Assembly (NCBI GenBank): GCA_003020985.1 | Contig: PXRM01000040.1 | Span: 1-64,000 of the forward strand | DNA from: Halobacteriales archaeon QS_4_70_19 | GTDB lineage: Archaea; Halobacteriota; Halobacteria; Halobacteriales; Haloarculaceae | Direction: 5' to 3' | DNA length: 64,000 nucleotides | Part shown: positions 18,762-26,969 of the stretch, in pieces | Layout of the letters: every line of letters begins with the position of its first letter | How positions within the stretch are numbered: the stretch's first letter is position 1 | The notes under the pieces: generated by a model | Databases searched by the model: none | Told to the model about the DNA's origin: nothing | The model's input: only the letters and a program-made list of their open reading frames with translations | Translations under genes and position numbers: made by a program

Positions 18762-18881
18762 TCAGCGGCGCGGTGGCTGCTGCTGAGGGGGTTGCTGTCG
18801 CGGGGGAGGCTGCTGGTATGGCTGGTCGGCGTACTGGCCGCCGGAATGGTCGTCGGCCTTGACGACGAAGCCGTTGCAGCC
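18762..18881 (-). pseudogene. Orphan C-terminal remnant of a Q/P-rich tailed protein
   Basis: On the minus strand a 39-codon frame ending at TGA 18762-18764 reads GCNGFVVKADDHSGGQ followed by a Gln/Pro-rich tail (YADQPYQQPPPRQQ...). Codon use is typical of the host and the sequence looks like the end of a small zinc-binding or nucleic-acid-binding protein. Upstream of residue GC the frame becomes meaningless because it runs into the acyl-CoA dehydrogenase gene on the opposite strand. I read it as the tail of a gene whose 5' part was deleted. Confidence 0.45.
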
Positions 18882-18895
18882 GAGTCGAGCAGGAA

Positions 18896-20020
18896 GTGGA
18901 GCCGCTGGAAGACGACCTGGGTGACACCTGGTCGAACCCGCGCAAGCGCCACGAGGACGACGGCCGGATGGTCCCGGAGGTCGTCGACGCCCTCCAGGAG
19001 GTCCGCCGTCGCTCGGCGGAGGCGGGCTTCTACGCGATGAACCTCCCCGAGGAGGTCGGTGGCGAGGGCGTCTCGAACGTGACCTGGTACCGCGCGCTCA
19101 AGCACGTCGCCTCGAACGGCCCGGGGCTGCACTCGGCCATGCTCGCGGGGCCGGAAGGCCCGAAGCCGCTCCTCATGCAGGCCGAGGGTGACCAGGTGGA
19201 GAAGTACCTCAAGCCGGCGGTCCGGGGCGAGAAGTCCACCGCGTTCGCCCAGACGGAGCCCGGCGCGGGCTCGGACTCCCCCTCGATGAAGACTTCCGCC
19301 GAGAAGGACGGCGACGAGTGGGTCATCAATGGTACGAAGCAGTGGATCACCAACGCCCCGTACGCGGACTTCGTGCAGGTGTTCGCCCGGACGAGCCCGC
19401 AGGACGAGATGGGTCGCTACGGCGGCATCACCTGCTTCATCGTCGAGGAGGACGAGTTCGAGGTCTCGTCGCTCAACAACGCCCACTCCGCCATCGGCCG
19501 GCAGGCGGAACTCCAGTTCGACGACGTGCGCGTGCCCGAGGAGCGTGTCCTCGGCGACGTGGACACCGCCTTCTACGACGCCATGGACTTCCTGTCGCTG
19601 GGCCGGCTGGAAATCGGCGCCCGCGCGGTCGGCCACACGGAGTACCTCCTCGAGCAGGGGACCCAGTACGCCCAGGACCGCGAGGCGTTCGGCCGCCCCA
19701 TCGGCAAGTTCCAGGGCATCTCCTACAAGCTCGCGGAGGGCAAGGCCCGGATGTACGCGGCCGACGCCGCCGGCCTCCAGCTCGCCTGGAAGATGGACAG
19801 CGGCGAGCAGGCCATCGAGGACTCCTCCATCGTCAAGTACCTCTCCACGAACGTCATGTTCGACGTGGCCGACGACGTGGTGCAGGTCCACGGCGGGAAC
19901 GGCCTCAGCGAGGACAACGACTTCATGACGGAACTGGAGACCGCGAAACTCCTCCGCATCGTGGAGGGGACCGACGAAATCCAGCTCAACACTATCGCGA
20001 AGCAGATGGGCGTGAACTAA
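18896..20020 (+). CDS. Acyl-CoA dehydrogenase, N-terminally truncated
   Basis: From GTG 18896 the 374 residues contain the flavoenzyme signatures AFAQTEPGAGSD, WVINGTKQWITNAPYADF, the acyl-binding helix LGRLEIGARAVGH, DREAFGRPIGKFQGISYKLAE and QVHGGNGLSEDNDF with the terminal EGTDEIQ. The first alpha-helix region typical of the family (about 20-30 residues before EVEPLEDD) is missing: the frame upstream reads VEQ EVEPLEDD but meets a TGA at 18860-18862, and no other frame supplies the start. It oxidises acyl-CoA to enoyl-CoA in beta-oxidation or branched-acid breakdown, if still active. Confidence 0.85.
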   Translation: MEPLEDDLGDTWSNPRKRHEDDGRMVPEVVDALQEVRRRSAEAGFYAMNLPEEVGGEGVSNVTWYRALKHVASNGPGLHSAMLAGPEGPKPLLMQAEGDQVEKYLKPAVRGEKSTAFAQTEPGAGSDSPSMKTSAEKDGDEWVINGTKQWITNAPYADFVQVFARTSPQDEMGRYGGITCFIVEEDEFEVSSLNNAHSAIGRQAELQFDDVRVPEERVLGDVDTAFYDAMDFLSLGRLEIGARAVGHTEYLLEQGTQYAQDREAFGRPIGKFQGISYKLAEGKARMYAADAAGLQLAWKMDSGEQAIEDSSIVKYLSTNVMFDVADDVVQVHGGNGLSEDNDFMTELETAKLLRIVEGTDEIQLNTIAKQMGVN

Positions 20021-20040
20021 CACGCATCTTTTGCCCGTCG

Positions 20041-20155
20041 GGTTGGGCGGCGGAGCCGCCGAACCGCTCCTCGCAGAAACGTGTGAAAAAACGTCGCCGG
20101 CCTCCGCGCCCTGCGGGCGCTTCGGCCGGTGAAACCGCGCTCGCTTCGCTCGCGC
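20041..20155. repeat. Cluster of short GC-rich hairpins between convergent genes
   Basis: Three palindromes lie in series between the acyl-CoA dehydrogenase and the redoxin gene: GGCGGC-GGA-GCCGCC near 20045, CCGGCC...GGCCGG enclosing GCGCC...GGCGC near 20097-20130, and CCGCGC...GCGCGG near 20136-20158. They may terminate transcription from both sides. No RNA gene is evident. Confidence 0.5.
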
Positions 20156-20171
20156 GGATGCCCCTATTCAC

Positions 20172-20648
20172 TCATAGCCCCTCGATGGTCTCCTCCAACT
20201 CCTCCACGGGGACGGGGTGGATCCACTCGTCCGTGCTCCAGGCGTGCCGGACCTCGCCCTCGTCGTCGAGGACGAACACGGCCCGTCGCGGGGTCTTTGT
20301 CCCGGCCATCCCCTCGCGCTCGACCAGCAGGTCGTAGGCGTCGGCCACCTCGCCATCGACATCGGCGAAGATGGAGAACGGGGAATCGATGCCACGCAGG
20401 AAGGCGTTGATGGCGTACGGGCCGTCGCGGCCGACACCGTAGACGGGTACCTCGTCGAACTCGGCCCAGTCGCCGCGCTCGTAGCGGCGCCACCAGTTGT
20501 CCGAGATAGCGGAGAACACGAAGCCGAAGAAGACGAGCACGGCCCCGCGGTCCCCTGTCGCCTCCTCGAGTGTCCGCTCGCGGAACGTCTCACCGTCGCA
20601 GAGCAGCGCCCCGAAGTCGGGCGCGTCGTCGCCCTCGGTCGGATGCAT
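20172..20648 (-). CDS. Redoxin (AhpC/TSA-like) without peroxidatic cysteine
   Basis: The start MHPTEGDDAPDF gives 158 residues with a peroxiredoxin-like fold: DDAPDFGALLCDG, AVLVFFGFVFSAISDNWWRRY, then a strand-helix pattern SPFSIFADVDGEVADAYDLLVEREG and RRAVFVLDDEGEVRHAW. In peroxiredoxins the peroxidatic Cys sits where this protein has FSAISDNW, so thiol peroxidase activity is not expected. Similar Cys-less redoxins appear to be conserved in haloarchaea, so this is probably a family trait rather than decay. Role unknown. Confidence 0.8.
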   Translation of the reverse strand: MHPTEGDDAPDFGALLCDGETFRERTLEEATGDRGAVLVFFGFVFSAISDNWWRRYERGDWAEFDEVPVYGVGRDGPYAINAFLRGIDSPFSIFADVDGEVADAYDLLVEREGMAGTKTPRRAVFVLDDEGEVRHAWSTDEWIHPVPVEELEETIEGL

Positions 20649-20786
20649 ACCCCGGGCGTCGGGTGGCCCCGTCAAAAGGCTGTGGCACGCGGTGAGCCGC
20701 AGTTGCTGCACCTGCAGCCGGATTACGAACCTACTCGACCAATATCTACAGGAACAGTCATACTCGACTATATTCGCGGGGACAGT

Positions 20787-21314
20787 TCAGATATCCAGGT
20801 CGCCGAAATCCGTCTCTAGTCTCTCGCGCTCCTCCTCGTCCAGTTCGGCGAGGGCGTCCTCCAGCGTGTCCTGCTCGACGTCGGGGTCGGGCTGGGGGAC
20901 GTTGTCGGGGGCCGTCTCGACGTACTCCATCCCCTCGTACCCGTCCGGGGCGCGGTTGCCGGCGGCGAACCACTCCTGGAAGGCCTCCTCGAACGCCTCG
21001 GCCTCGCCGCGGTACTGTGCGCCGCCCTCCTCCCGGTACCAGTAGAGGAAGTCGACCTCGTGCTCGTCACAGAGGATGACCTCGTGGAGCGGTTCGCCGT
21101 AGACGACGCGCGCGACGTTGCACTCCTGGAGGTTCTCGTCGCCGTGGAGCAGCCAGCAGGCGCTGCAGGGCTGGCCCGCGACGACCGAGAGGCGCACGAG
21201 CCGGTCGCGCGTGTCGGCCGACACCTGGTCGACGGGCCGGAGTTCGCCGTCCTCGGTGAAGACCTCCTCCTCGTCGAACCGCCAGCCCCGCAACCCGATG
21301 CTCACTTTGCTCAT
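20787..21314 (-). CDS. Conserved haloarchaeal protein with zinc-binding cysteines
   Basis: The start MSKVSIGLRGWRFDEEEVFTEDGE gives 175 residues. The centre carries GQPCSACWLLHGD, ECN and VILCDEHEVDFLYWYREEGG, a CxxC plus C/C-x2-H arrangement that could bind zinc. The C-terminal third is very acidic. It is a monocistronic gene; no function is recognised. The homologous proteins I can recall are confined to haloarchaea. Confidence 0.78.
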   Translation of the reverse strand: MSKVSIGLRGWRFDEEEVFTEDGELRPVDQVSADTRDRLVRLSVVAGQPCSACWLLHGDENLQECNVARVVYGEPLHEVILCDEHEVDFLYWYREEGGAQYRGEAEAFEEAFQEWFAAGNRAPDGYEGMEYVETAPDNVPQPDPDVEQDTLEDALAELDEEERERLETDFGDLDI

Positions 21315-21451
21315 GGGCGACGGTAATCGGCGCCCCGATATAAGCGGCGTGTGTGTACCCGCAGCGGCTCGTGCCGGATCCGCCACGATGAACGAGTGTT
21401 CAGTTGTCGCGATTGGCCAGCGTTAAGTGAGAATCGTTCGCATCCGCGACT

Positions 21452-23467
21452 ATGACCGGGGACTGGCAACAGGCCGAACTGGAGTACGACGACGAGGTCA
21501 TCGGGGAGAACATCATTCCGGCGCTGTTCTTCGAGTCAGTCGAGCGACACGGAGACACGCCCTGCCAGATGTACAAGGGCGGGCTCGGTGACCGCTCGAT
21601 GACACCGGGCGTGATGCCCGAGCCGGCGGCCGGCGAGTACGGCTCCATCACCTACGAGGAGGTCGGGCGCATCGTCCGCAACCTGGCGGTCGGCTTCCGC
21701 GAACTCGGTGTCGGCCCGGACGAGCGCGTGGGGCTGTACGCGGACACGCGGCCGGAGTGGATCCAGGCGGACCTGGGCATCCAGGCGGCCGGGGGCGTCG
21801 TCGCGACCGTCTACACGGAGTCGAGCGCGCCGCAGGTCCAGTACCTGCTCGACGACCCCGGCGCGACGGGCGTGGTGGCCGGAACGACCGAGCTCGTCGA
21901 CACCCTCGTCGAGGTGGAGGACGATCTCGACCTGGAGTTCGTCGTGACGATGGACGAGGCAGGCGAGTACGCGGACCGCGACGACGTCTACACGCTCGCG
22001 GAGGTCCACGCGATGGGCTCCACGGCACGCACCGAGGGGCAGGTCGACGAGTGGATCGACGAGCGGGACTTCGGGTCGCTCGCCTCGCTGGTCTACACCT
22101 CCGGGACGACGGGTGACCCGAAGGGGGTCGAGCTCTCCCACCGGAACTTCCGCTCGGCCATCAACACGGTCTGGCGCCGGGTCGGCCCGCGCCCCGACAA
22201 GCCCGACGACGTCCCGACAATGGAGCACGGGATGACCGTCCTCTCCTTCCTGCCGCTGGCACACGTCTTCGAGCGGTTCAACCACTTCGTCCAGCTCGGG
22301 GGCGGCCTCACCATCGCCTACGCCGAATCGCCCGACACGGTCGGTGACGACATGGGCCAGGTCGAGCCCCACGGCGCGGCCTCCGTGCCGCGGGTGTACG
22401 AGCGCATCTTCGACCAGATGCGCAACCAGGCCTCCGAGTCCGACATCGGCAAGCGCATCTTCGAGTGGGCCGTCGAAACCGCGAAGGCGTACGACGACGC
22501 CGAGTCACCCGGCATCGGCCTGAGCCTGAAGATGAAGGCCGCCGACAGGCTCGTCTTCTCGAAGGTCCGCGAGAAGCTCGGCGGGAACGTCGAGCTGTTC
22601 ATCTCCGGCGGCGGCTCGCTGTCGAAGGGGCTCGCGAAGATGTACCGCGCCATGGGGCTCACCATCCTGGAGGGGTACGGGATGACCGAATCGTCGCCGG
22701 TCATCTCGCTGAACCCGCCGGAGGACATCCGCGTCGGGACGATGGGGCCGGCGCTGTCGGCAGTCGACTACCGCCTCGACCAGTCCGTCGTCGGGGAGGA
22801 GCAGGAGGACGCCGCCGAGGGCGAGGTCGGTGAACTGCTCGTCAAGGGCCCCAACATCACCGAGGGCTACTGGAACAAGCCGGACAAGACCGAGGAGGCG
22901 TTCACCGAGGACGTCCCCGCGAGCGGAGCGAGCGGAGAGTCGTCGGACGAGTCCGACGGAAGGTACTTCCGGACCGGCGACGTGGTCGCCGTCGACGACG
23001 ACGGCTACTTCACCTTCGTCGACCGCGTGAAACAGCTCATCGTGCTGGACACGGGCAAGAACATCGCCCCCGAGCCCATCGAGGACGAGTTCGCCACCTC
23101 CGCCCGCGTCGACCAGATCATGGTCGTCGGGCAGGACCAGAAGTTCATCGGCGCGGTCGTCGTCCCGAACTTCGAGCAGCTGTACGACTGGGCCGAGGAC
23201 GAGGGCATCGACGTCCCGGCGGACCACACCGAGGCCTGCCGCGACGAGCAGGTCCGCGAGTGGGTCGCCGAGGAGATCGAGGCGGTCAACGAGCGGCTCG
23301 GCCACCACGAGACCATCAAGGAGTTCCGGCTGGTCCCGACGGAGTGGACCGCCGACAACGACCTGCTCACGCCCTCGATGAAGAAGAAGCGCCGCAACAT
23401 CGTCGAGGAGAACCGCGGCGAGATCGCGGACATCTACGACAAGCCCCCCGAGGAGGTCCGGGGCTGA
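21452..23467 (+). CDS. Long-chain acyl-CoA synthetase (FadD15-like)
   Basis: The 671-residue enzyme has VYTSGTTGDPKG at 214-225, LPLAHVFERF, the GYGMTESSPVISLNPP motif, FRTGDVVAVDDDGYFTFVDRVKQLIVLDTGKNIAPEPIE and a C-terminal domain ending LTPSMKKKRR. This is the architecture of the long AMP-forming acyl-CoA synthetases. Residues about 489-505 (PASGASGESSDESDG) are a low-complexity insertion in the hinge that coincides with a DNA palindrome. Unlike the 545-residue ligase at 10765 it belongs to the FAA1/FadD15 branch. It may supply the acyl-CoA dehydrogenase nearby. Confidence 0.93.
   Translation: MTGDWQQAELEYDDEVIGENIIPALFFESVERHGDTPCQMYKGGLGDRSMTPGVMPEPAAGEYGSITYEEVGRIVRNLAVGFRELGVGPDERVGLYADTRPEWIQADLGIQAAGGVVATVYTESSAPQVQYLLDDPGATGVVAGTTELVDTLVEVEDDLDLEFVVTMDEAGEYADRDDVYTLAEVHAMGSTARTEGQVDEWIDERDFGSLASLVYTSGTTGDPKGVELSHRNFRSAINTVWRRVGPRPDKPDDVPTMEHGMTVLSFLPLAHVFERFNHFVQLGGGLTIAYAESPDTVGDDMGQVEPHGAASVPRVYERIFDQMRNQASESDIGKRIFEWAVETAKAYDDAESPGIGLSLKMKAADRLVFSKVREKLGGNVELFISGGGSLSKGLAKMYRAMGLTILEGYGMTESSPVISLNPPEDIRVGTMGPALSAVDYRLDQSVVGEEQEDAAEGEVGELLVKGPNITEGYWNKPDKTEEAFTEDVPASGASGESSDESDGRYFRTGDVVAVDDDGYFTFVDRVKQLIVLDTGKNIAPEPIEDEFATSARVDQIMVVGQDQKFIGAVVVPNFEQLYDWAEDEGIDVPADHTEACRDEQVREWVAEEIEAVNERLGHHETIKEFRLVPTEWTADNDLLTPSMKKKRRNIVEENRGEIADIYDKPPEEVRG
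22941..22958 (+). repeat. Intragenic 18-nt palindrome, copy 1
   Basis: The sequence CGTCGGAC-GA-GTCCGACG is a perfect inverted repeat inside the acyl-CoA synthetase gene, encoding part of SSDESDG. The same arms with a GC spacer occur in the phosphotransferase gene at 41167-41184, in the same reading frame. Confidence 0.85.
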
Positions 23468-23613
23468 GTCCGGAGGCGTCGACGGTCGTCGTCCCGCCTC
23501 CGGTCGTGGGAGCGTACGCCGGATGTGTTCCATCCCCATTCTTCTCGACACGGCCACGGACGCGGGGAACCGACAACACAACGCCTAATCCCCGACCACC
23601 CGACCCGCCGGAC

Positions 23614-24384
23614 ATGCGATACGTCCGTTTCCGCGACGCGGCCGGCGACGTCCGAACTGGCGAGTGGACCGGCGAGGAGGGTGCCGAGATAGCCCCGTCC
23701 CCCGGCACGGGCGAGCGTCTCAACCTGGACCCGGAGCCGCTGGCGGCTGCCGACGTGGACGTGCTCCCGCCCTGCGACCCCTCGAAGGTCGTCTGCGTGG
23801 GCCTGAACTACGCCGACCACGCCGCGGAGCAGGGCAAGGACATCCCCGACCGACCGCTCCTGTTCCTGAAGCCCCCGAACACGGTCACCGCCCACGGGGA
23901 GACGGTCGACCTCCCGGCCGGCAAGGAGCGCATCGACCACGAGGCCGAACTCGCCGTCGTCGTCGGCGAGCGTGCCCGGGACGTCGATGCGGACGAGGCG
24001 ATGGACCACGTGGCGGGGTTCACCTGCGTCAACGACCTCTCGAACCGGGACGACCAGGTCGTCGAGCAGAACTGGGTCCGGGGGAAGGCGTTCGACGACG
24101 CCTGTCCACTCGGCCCCGTCGTCGCCACGCCCGACGAGGTGCCCGCGGACGCGACCGTGGAGTGCCGCGTGAACGGCGAGACGCGGCAGGCCTCCAGCCG
24201 TGAGGAGTTCATCTTCTCCGTCCCGGAGCTGCTCGCGGAGATCACGACCTACGTGACGCTCGAACCCGGCGACGTGGTCTCGACGGGCACGCCGGCCGGT
24301 GTGGGGCCGCTGGCCGACGGCGACACCGTCGAGATCGAGGTGGAGGGCGTCGGCACACTCCGGAACGGGGTCTCGATTCCCTGA
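23614..24384 (+). CDS. Fumarylacetoacetate hydrolase family protein
   Basis: The start MRYVRFRDAAG gives 256 residues. Family signatures are clear: VVCVGLNYADHAAEQG, PLLFLKPPNTV, the metal-binding glutamates in DHEAELAVVVGERARD, FTCVNDLSNRDDQ and GDVVSTGTPAGVGPL. The group includes acylpyruvate hydrolases, 2-hydroxyhepta-dienedioate isomerase/decarboxylases and oxaloacetate decarboxylases; substrate cannot be fixed. It follows the acyl-CoA synthetase by 146 bp on the same strand. Confidence 0.92.
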   Translation: MRYVRFRDAAGDVRTGEWTGEEGAEIAPSPGTGERLNLDPEPLAAADVDVLPPCDPSKVVCVGLNYADHAAEQGKDIPDRPLLFLKPPNTVTAHGETVDLPAGKERIDHEAELAVVVGERARDVDADEAMDHVAGFTCVNDLSNRDDQVVEQNWVRGKAFDDACPLGPVVATPDEVPADATVECRVNGETRQASSREEFIFSVPELLAEITTYVTLEPGDVVSTGTPAGVGPLADGDTVEIEVEGVGTLRNGVSIP

Positions 24385-24417
24385 GCCGGGGCGTCGCTCG
24401 CTGGCACGCCGGGGGAT

Positions 24418-24425
24418 GACTTATG
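24418..24425 (+). promoter_or_regulatory. TATA-like element of the SdpI-family gene
   Basis: ACTTATGC lies about 28 bp before ATG 24450, the spacing expected for a leaderless haloarchaeal transcript. It supports 24450 over the upstream in-frame ATG at 24423, which overlaps this box. Confidence 0.45.
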
Positions 24426-24449
24426 CCCGTCCACGGTGAGCCTGAACGT

Positions 24450-25127
24450 ATGGTACAACTCCTCCTCCGCCGGAGCGACATCGCCGCGCTGGGAGTGCTG
24501 CTCGTGACCGCGGGCGCCACGGCGGCGGTCTACCCGTCGCTCCCCGAGCAGCTGGCGGTCCACTTCGACGCCTCCGGGACGCCGGACTCGTTCTACGGGC
24601 GGACGCTCGGTGCTGCGATCGTCCCGGCGATGAGCGTGGGCGTCTACGCCATGTTCCGCGTCCTGCCCGTCATCGACCCCCGTGGCGAGAACTACCGGAA
24701 GTTCCGGGCGACGTATGACGGGATCGTGCTGCTGGTGCTGGTGTTCCTCGCCTTCGTCCAGGGGCTCCTCCTGGCGTACAATCTGGGCATCGAGTACCCG
24801 CAGAACGCACTGGTCGTGGGCGGGGTCGGGGTCCTGTTCGCCGGGCTCGGCCTCCTGTTCCGCCGTGCGGAGCCCAACTGGTTCGTCGGCATCCGAACCC
24901 CGTGGACCCTCTCCGACGACGAGGTGTGGCGACGGACCCACCGCGCCGCCGCGCCGCTGTTCGTCCTGGCTGGCGCGTTCATCGCCGTGGGCGCGTTCCT
25001 GCCGGTGGCGATGGAGTTCCTCATCGGCGCTGCCGTCGCCGTGGCCGTGGTGGTCCCCTCGGTCTACTCGTTCGTGCTCTACCGCCGTCTCCGGACCCAC
25101 CGGGAGGGTGATTCCCCCTCCACCTGA
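24450..25127 (+). CDS. DUF1648/SdpI-family membrane protein
   Basis: The 225-residue protein starts MVQLLLRRSD and has about seven hydrophobic segments. YPSLPEQLAVHFDASGTPDSF is the DUF1648 signature and EPNWFVGIRTPWTLSDDEVWRRTHR is the SdpI signature. In Bacillus, SdpI gives immunity to the SdpC toxin and acts as a signalling receptor; archaeal homologues have no known partner. No toxin-like gene is adjacent, so an immunity role is not supported here. Confidence 0.88.
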   Translation: MVQLLLRRSDIAALGVLLVTAGATAAVYPSLPEQLAVHFDASGTPDSFYGRTLGAAIVPAMSVGVYAMFRVLPVIDPRGENYRKFRATYDGIVLLVLVFLAFVQGLLLAYNLGIEYPQNALVVGGVGVLFAGLGLLFRRAEPNWFVGIRTPWTLSDDEVWRRTHRAAAPLFVLAGAFIAVGAFLPVAMEFLIGAAVAVAVVVPSVYSFVLYRRLRTHREGDSPST

Positions 25128-25188
25128 CGGTCGCCCGCCGGTCCACCGATAGTCGCCACCCTGCGCTGGTCGCTCCGGAAGCCAAGAC

Positions 25189-25208
25189 ATAAATTTAGGT
25201 TCACCTAA
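25189..25208 (+). promoter_or_regulatory. Promoter with DtxR/SirR-like operator
   Basis: A TATA box (ATAAATTTA, 25189-25197) is followed by the perfect palindrome TTAGGT-TC-ACCTAA (25195-25208). The arms match the half-sites of DtxR/IdeR-family metal-dependent repressors. GTG 25218 lies about 25 bp after the TATA centre, so the message is probably leaderless and the operator covers the initiation zone. Iron or manganese control is the inference. Confidence 0.6.
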
Positions 25209-25217
25209 TCGGTGCCC

Positions 25218-26873
25218 GTGACCGACAGCGACGGCCGCGACCGGACGCCGGGCGAGCGGGCCGACGTGTGCGTCGTCGGGAGCGGCCCGGCGGGTGCACT
25301 CGTCGCTCGCGACCTCGCCGAGGCCGGCCACACGGTCGTCGTACTGGAGGCGGGTCCACGGTTCGACCGCGAGTCGCGGCTCGAACGGATGGAGCGGGCC
25401 ATCCGGCCGGCGTGGGGACCGGACGCGGTCTGGGACATGGGTGGAGACCGTGACGCGTACACCTCGTCGGGCGACCGCCACTACCCGCTGAACCAGGCCC
25501 GCGTGAAGGGCGTCGGCGGGTCGACGCTCCACTGGCAGGGGATGGTACTGCGACTCCACGAGGACGACTTCCGGCGACGGTCGGTCGACGGCGTCGGCGT
25601 CGACTGGCCCATCTCCTACGGGGACCTGCAGCCGTTCTACGCTGCCGCGGAGGAGGCGATGGGCGTGGCCGGTGCCAGCGACAACCCGTTTGCACCGCCA
25701 CGGGAGGAGCCCTTCCCGCTGCCGGCGTTCGAGCCGTCGTACTCGGACGCGCTGTTCGCGGAGGCCTGCGAGCGGCTCGGCGTCGCCACGCACACGGTCC
25801 CGAACGCGCGCAACTCCGAACCCCGCCACGGCCGCTCGGCCTGCGTCGGGTACGGCACCTGTGACCCGGTCTGCCCCTCGGGGGCGAAGTACAGTGCCGA
25901 CTACACCGTCGCCGCCGCCGAGGAAGCGGGCGCCCGAACTATCGACCGCGCGCCGGTCCAGCGGCTCGTCCCCTCGCGCGACGGCTCGACGGTCGAGGCC
26001 GCCGTCTACGCCACGCCGGACGGGAGCGAGTACCGACAGCCGGCACGCCAGTTCGTCGTCGCCGCGGGTGGCGTGGAGACCCCGCGACTCCTCCTGCTCT
26101 CGGCCGACGCCGACCGCGGGCACCCGGACGGCCTCGCGAACGGCTCGGGCTGGGTCGGCCGGGGCTTCATGGACCACCTGTTCGTCGGCGTCGGCGGCCG
26201 ACTGGACGAACCGACCCGGCAGAACCACGTCGGCTTCCTCACCAGCGAGAGCCACGCGTTCTACGACGATCCCGGGCGCGCCACGTCGGGTACGGCCGGG
26301 GGCATCCCGGCGAGCGACGCCGACCTCGGGCCGATAAAGCTGGAGTTCCTCAACTACGCCGGCCCCTCCCCGGTCGAACTGGCGATGGACGCCGAGACGT
26401 TCGGCGACGACCTGCTGGAGGACCTCCGCGGCGCGTACGGGACCCACGTCGCGATGGGGGGTCTCGTGGGCCAGCTCCCCCGTCCCGAGAACCGGGTGAC
26501 GCTCGACGACTCGCGCACGGACGACCACGGCAACCCCGTGCCGGACGTACAGTGGTCGCTGGACGCCCGGACCGAGCGGACCATCCAGCGAGCGGTCGAC
26601 ATCCAGACGCGCATCATGCACGAACTCGGCGCGACCGTCGAGACGACCGTGACGCCCGAGGGAACCGGCCCCGCGTACCACCAGATGGGCGCGACCCGGA
26701 TGCACGCGGACCCGTCGGAGGGTGTCGTCGACGAACGCCTCCGGGCACACGAGGTCGACAACCTCTCGCTCGTGGGGGCGTCCGTGTTCCCGACCGGCGG
26801 CGCGATGAATCCGACACTGACCATCGCCGCGCTCGCGCTGAAGTGCGCGAACCACCTCGCAGCGGACCTCTGA
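25218..26873 (+). CDS. GMC-family oxidoreductase
   Basis: The 551-residue protein starts at the leaderless GTG (an upstream GTG at 25212 is less likely). It has the FAD Rossmann motif VCVVGSGPAGALVARDLAEAGHTVVVLEAG, the GMC loop VKGVGGSTLHWQGMVLR, a cysteine-rich segment CVGYGTCDPVCPSGAKYS, VVAAGGVETPRLLL and the C-terminal ASVFPTGGAMNPTLTIAALAL with the catalytic Asn region. This is the gluconate/sugar dehydrogenase flavoprotein branch rather than choline oxidase. The DtxR-like operator suggests metal-responsive expression, unusual for a sugar dehydrogenase. Confidence 0.9.
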   Translation: MTDSDGRDRTPGERADVCVVGSGPAGALVARDLAEAGHTVVVLEAGPRFDRESRLERMERAIRPAWGPDAVWDMGGDRDAYTSSGDRHYPLNQARVKGVGGSTLHWQGMVLRLHEDDFRRRSVDGVGVDWPISYGDLQPFYAAAEEAMGVAGASDNPFAPPREEPFPLPAFEPSYSDALFAEACERLGVATHTVPNARNSEPRHGRSACVGYGTCDPVCPSGAKYSADYTVAAAEEAGARTIDRAPVQRLVPSRDGSTVEAAVYATPDGSEYRQPARQFVVAAGGVETPRLLLLSADADRGHPDGLANGSGWVGRGFMDHLFVGVGGRLDEPTRQNHVGFLTSESHAFYDDPGRATSGTAGGIPASDADLGPIKLEFLNYAGPSPVELAMDAETFGDDLLEDLRGAYGTHVAMGGLVGQLPRPENRVTLDDSRTDDHGNPVPDVQWSLDARTERTIQRAVDIQTRIMHELGATVETTVTPEGTGPAYHQMGATRMHADPSEGVVDERLRAHEVDNLSLVGASVFPTGGAMNPTLTIAALALKCANHLAADL

Positions 26874-26887
26874 GCCGTTCCCGTCTC

Positions 26888-26969
26888 ATACGGATTACGC
26901 TACCTGTTTACCACGATGACCGCCCGAGGGCAAGCGGTCACTGTGGAAAGGACGTAGCGTAATCCGTAT
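26888..26969. repeat. 82-bp hairpin element between convergent genes
   Basis: The outer arms ATACGGATTACGCTAC (26888-26903) and their exact reverse complement (26954-26969) enclose a second, imperfect stem (GACCGC near 26917, GCGGTC near 26934). The element ends on the first base of the UbiA stop codon. It could be a bidirectional terminator or a miniature mobile element. Confidence 0.8.

Noticed and set aside
18686-20023. 445-codon minus-strand frame opposite the acyl-CoA dehydrogenase
   Set aside because: Shadow frame; only the separate 39-codon tail at 18762-18881 looks like real coding sequence.
24450-25127. SdpI homologue as part of a toxin-immunity pair
   Set aside because: No SdpC-like or other small toxin gene beside it; archaeal SdpI proteins are often solitary.
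24249-26855. 868-codon minus-strand frame opposite the GMC and SdpI genes
   Set aside because: Antisense shadow; composition rich in Arg and Val with no domain, while the plus strand has clear families.
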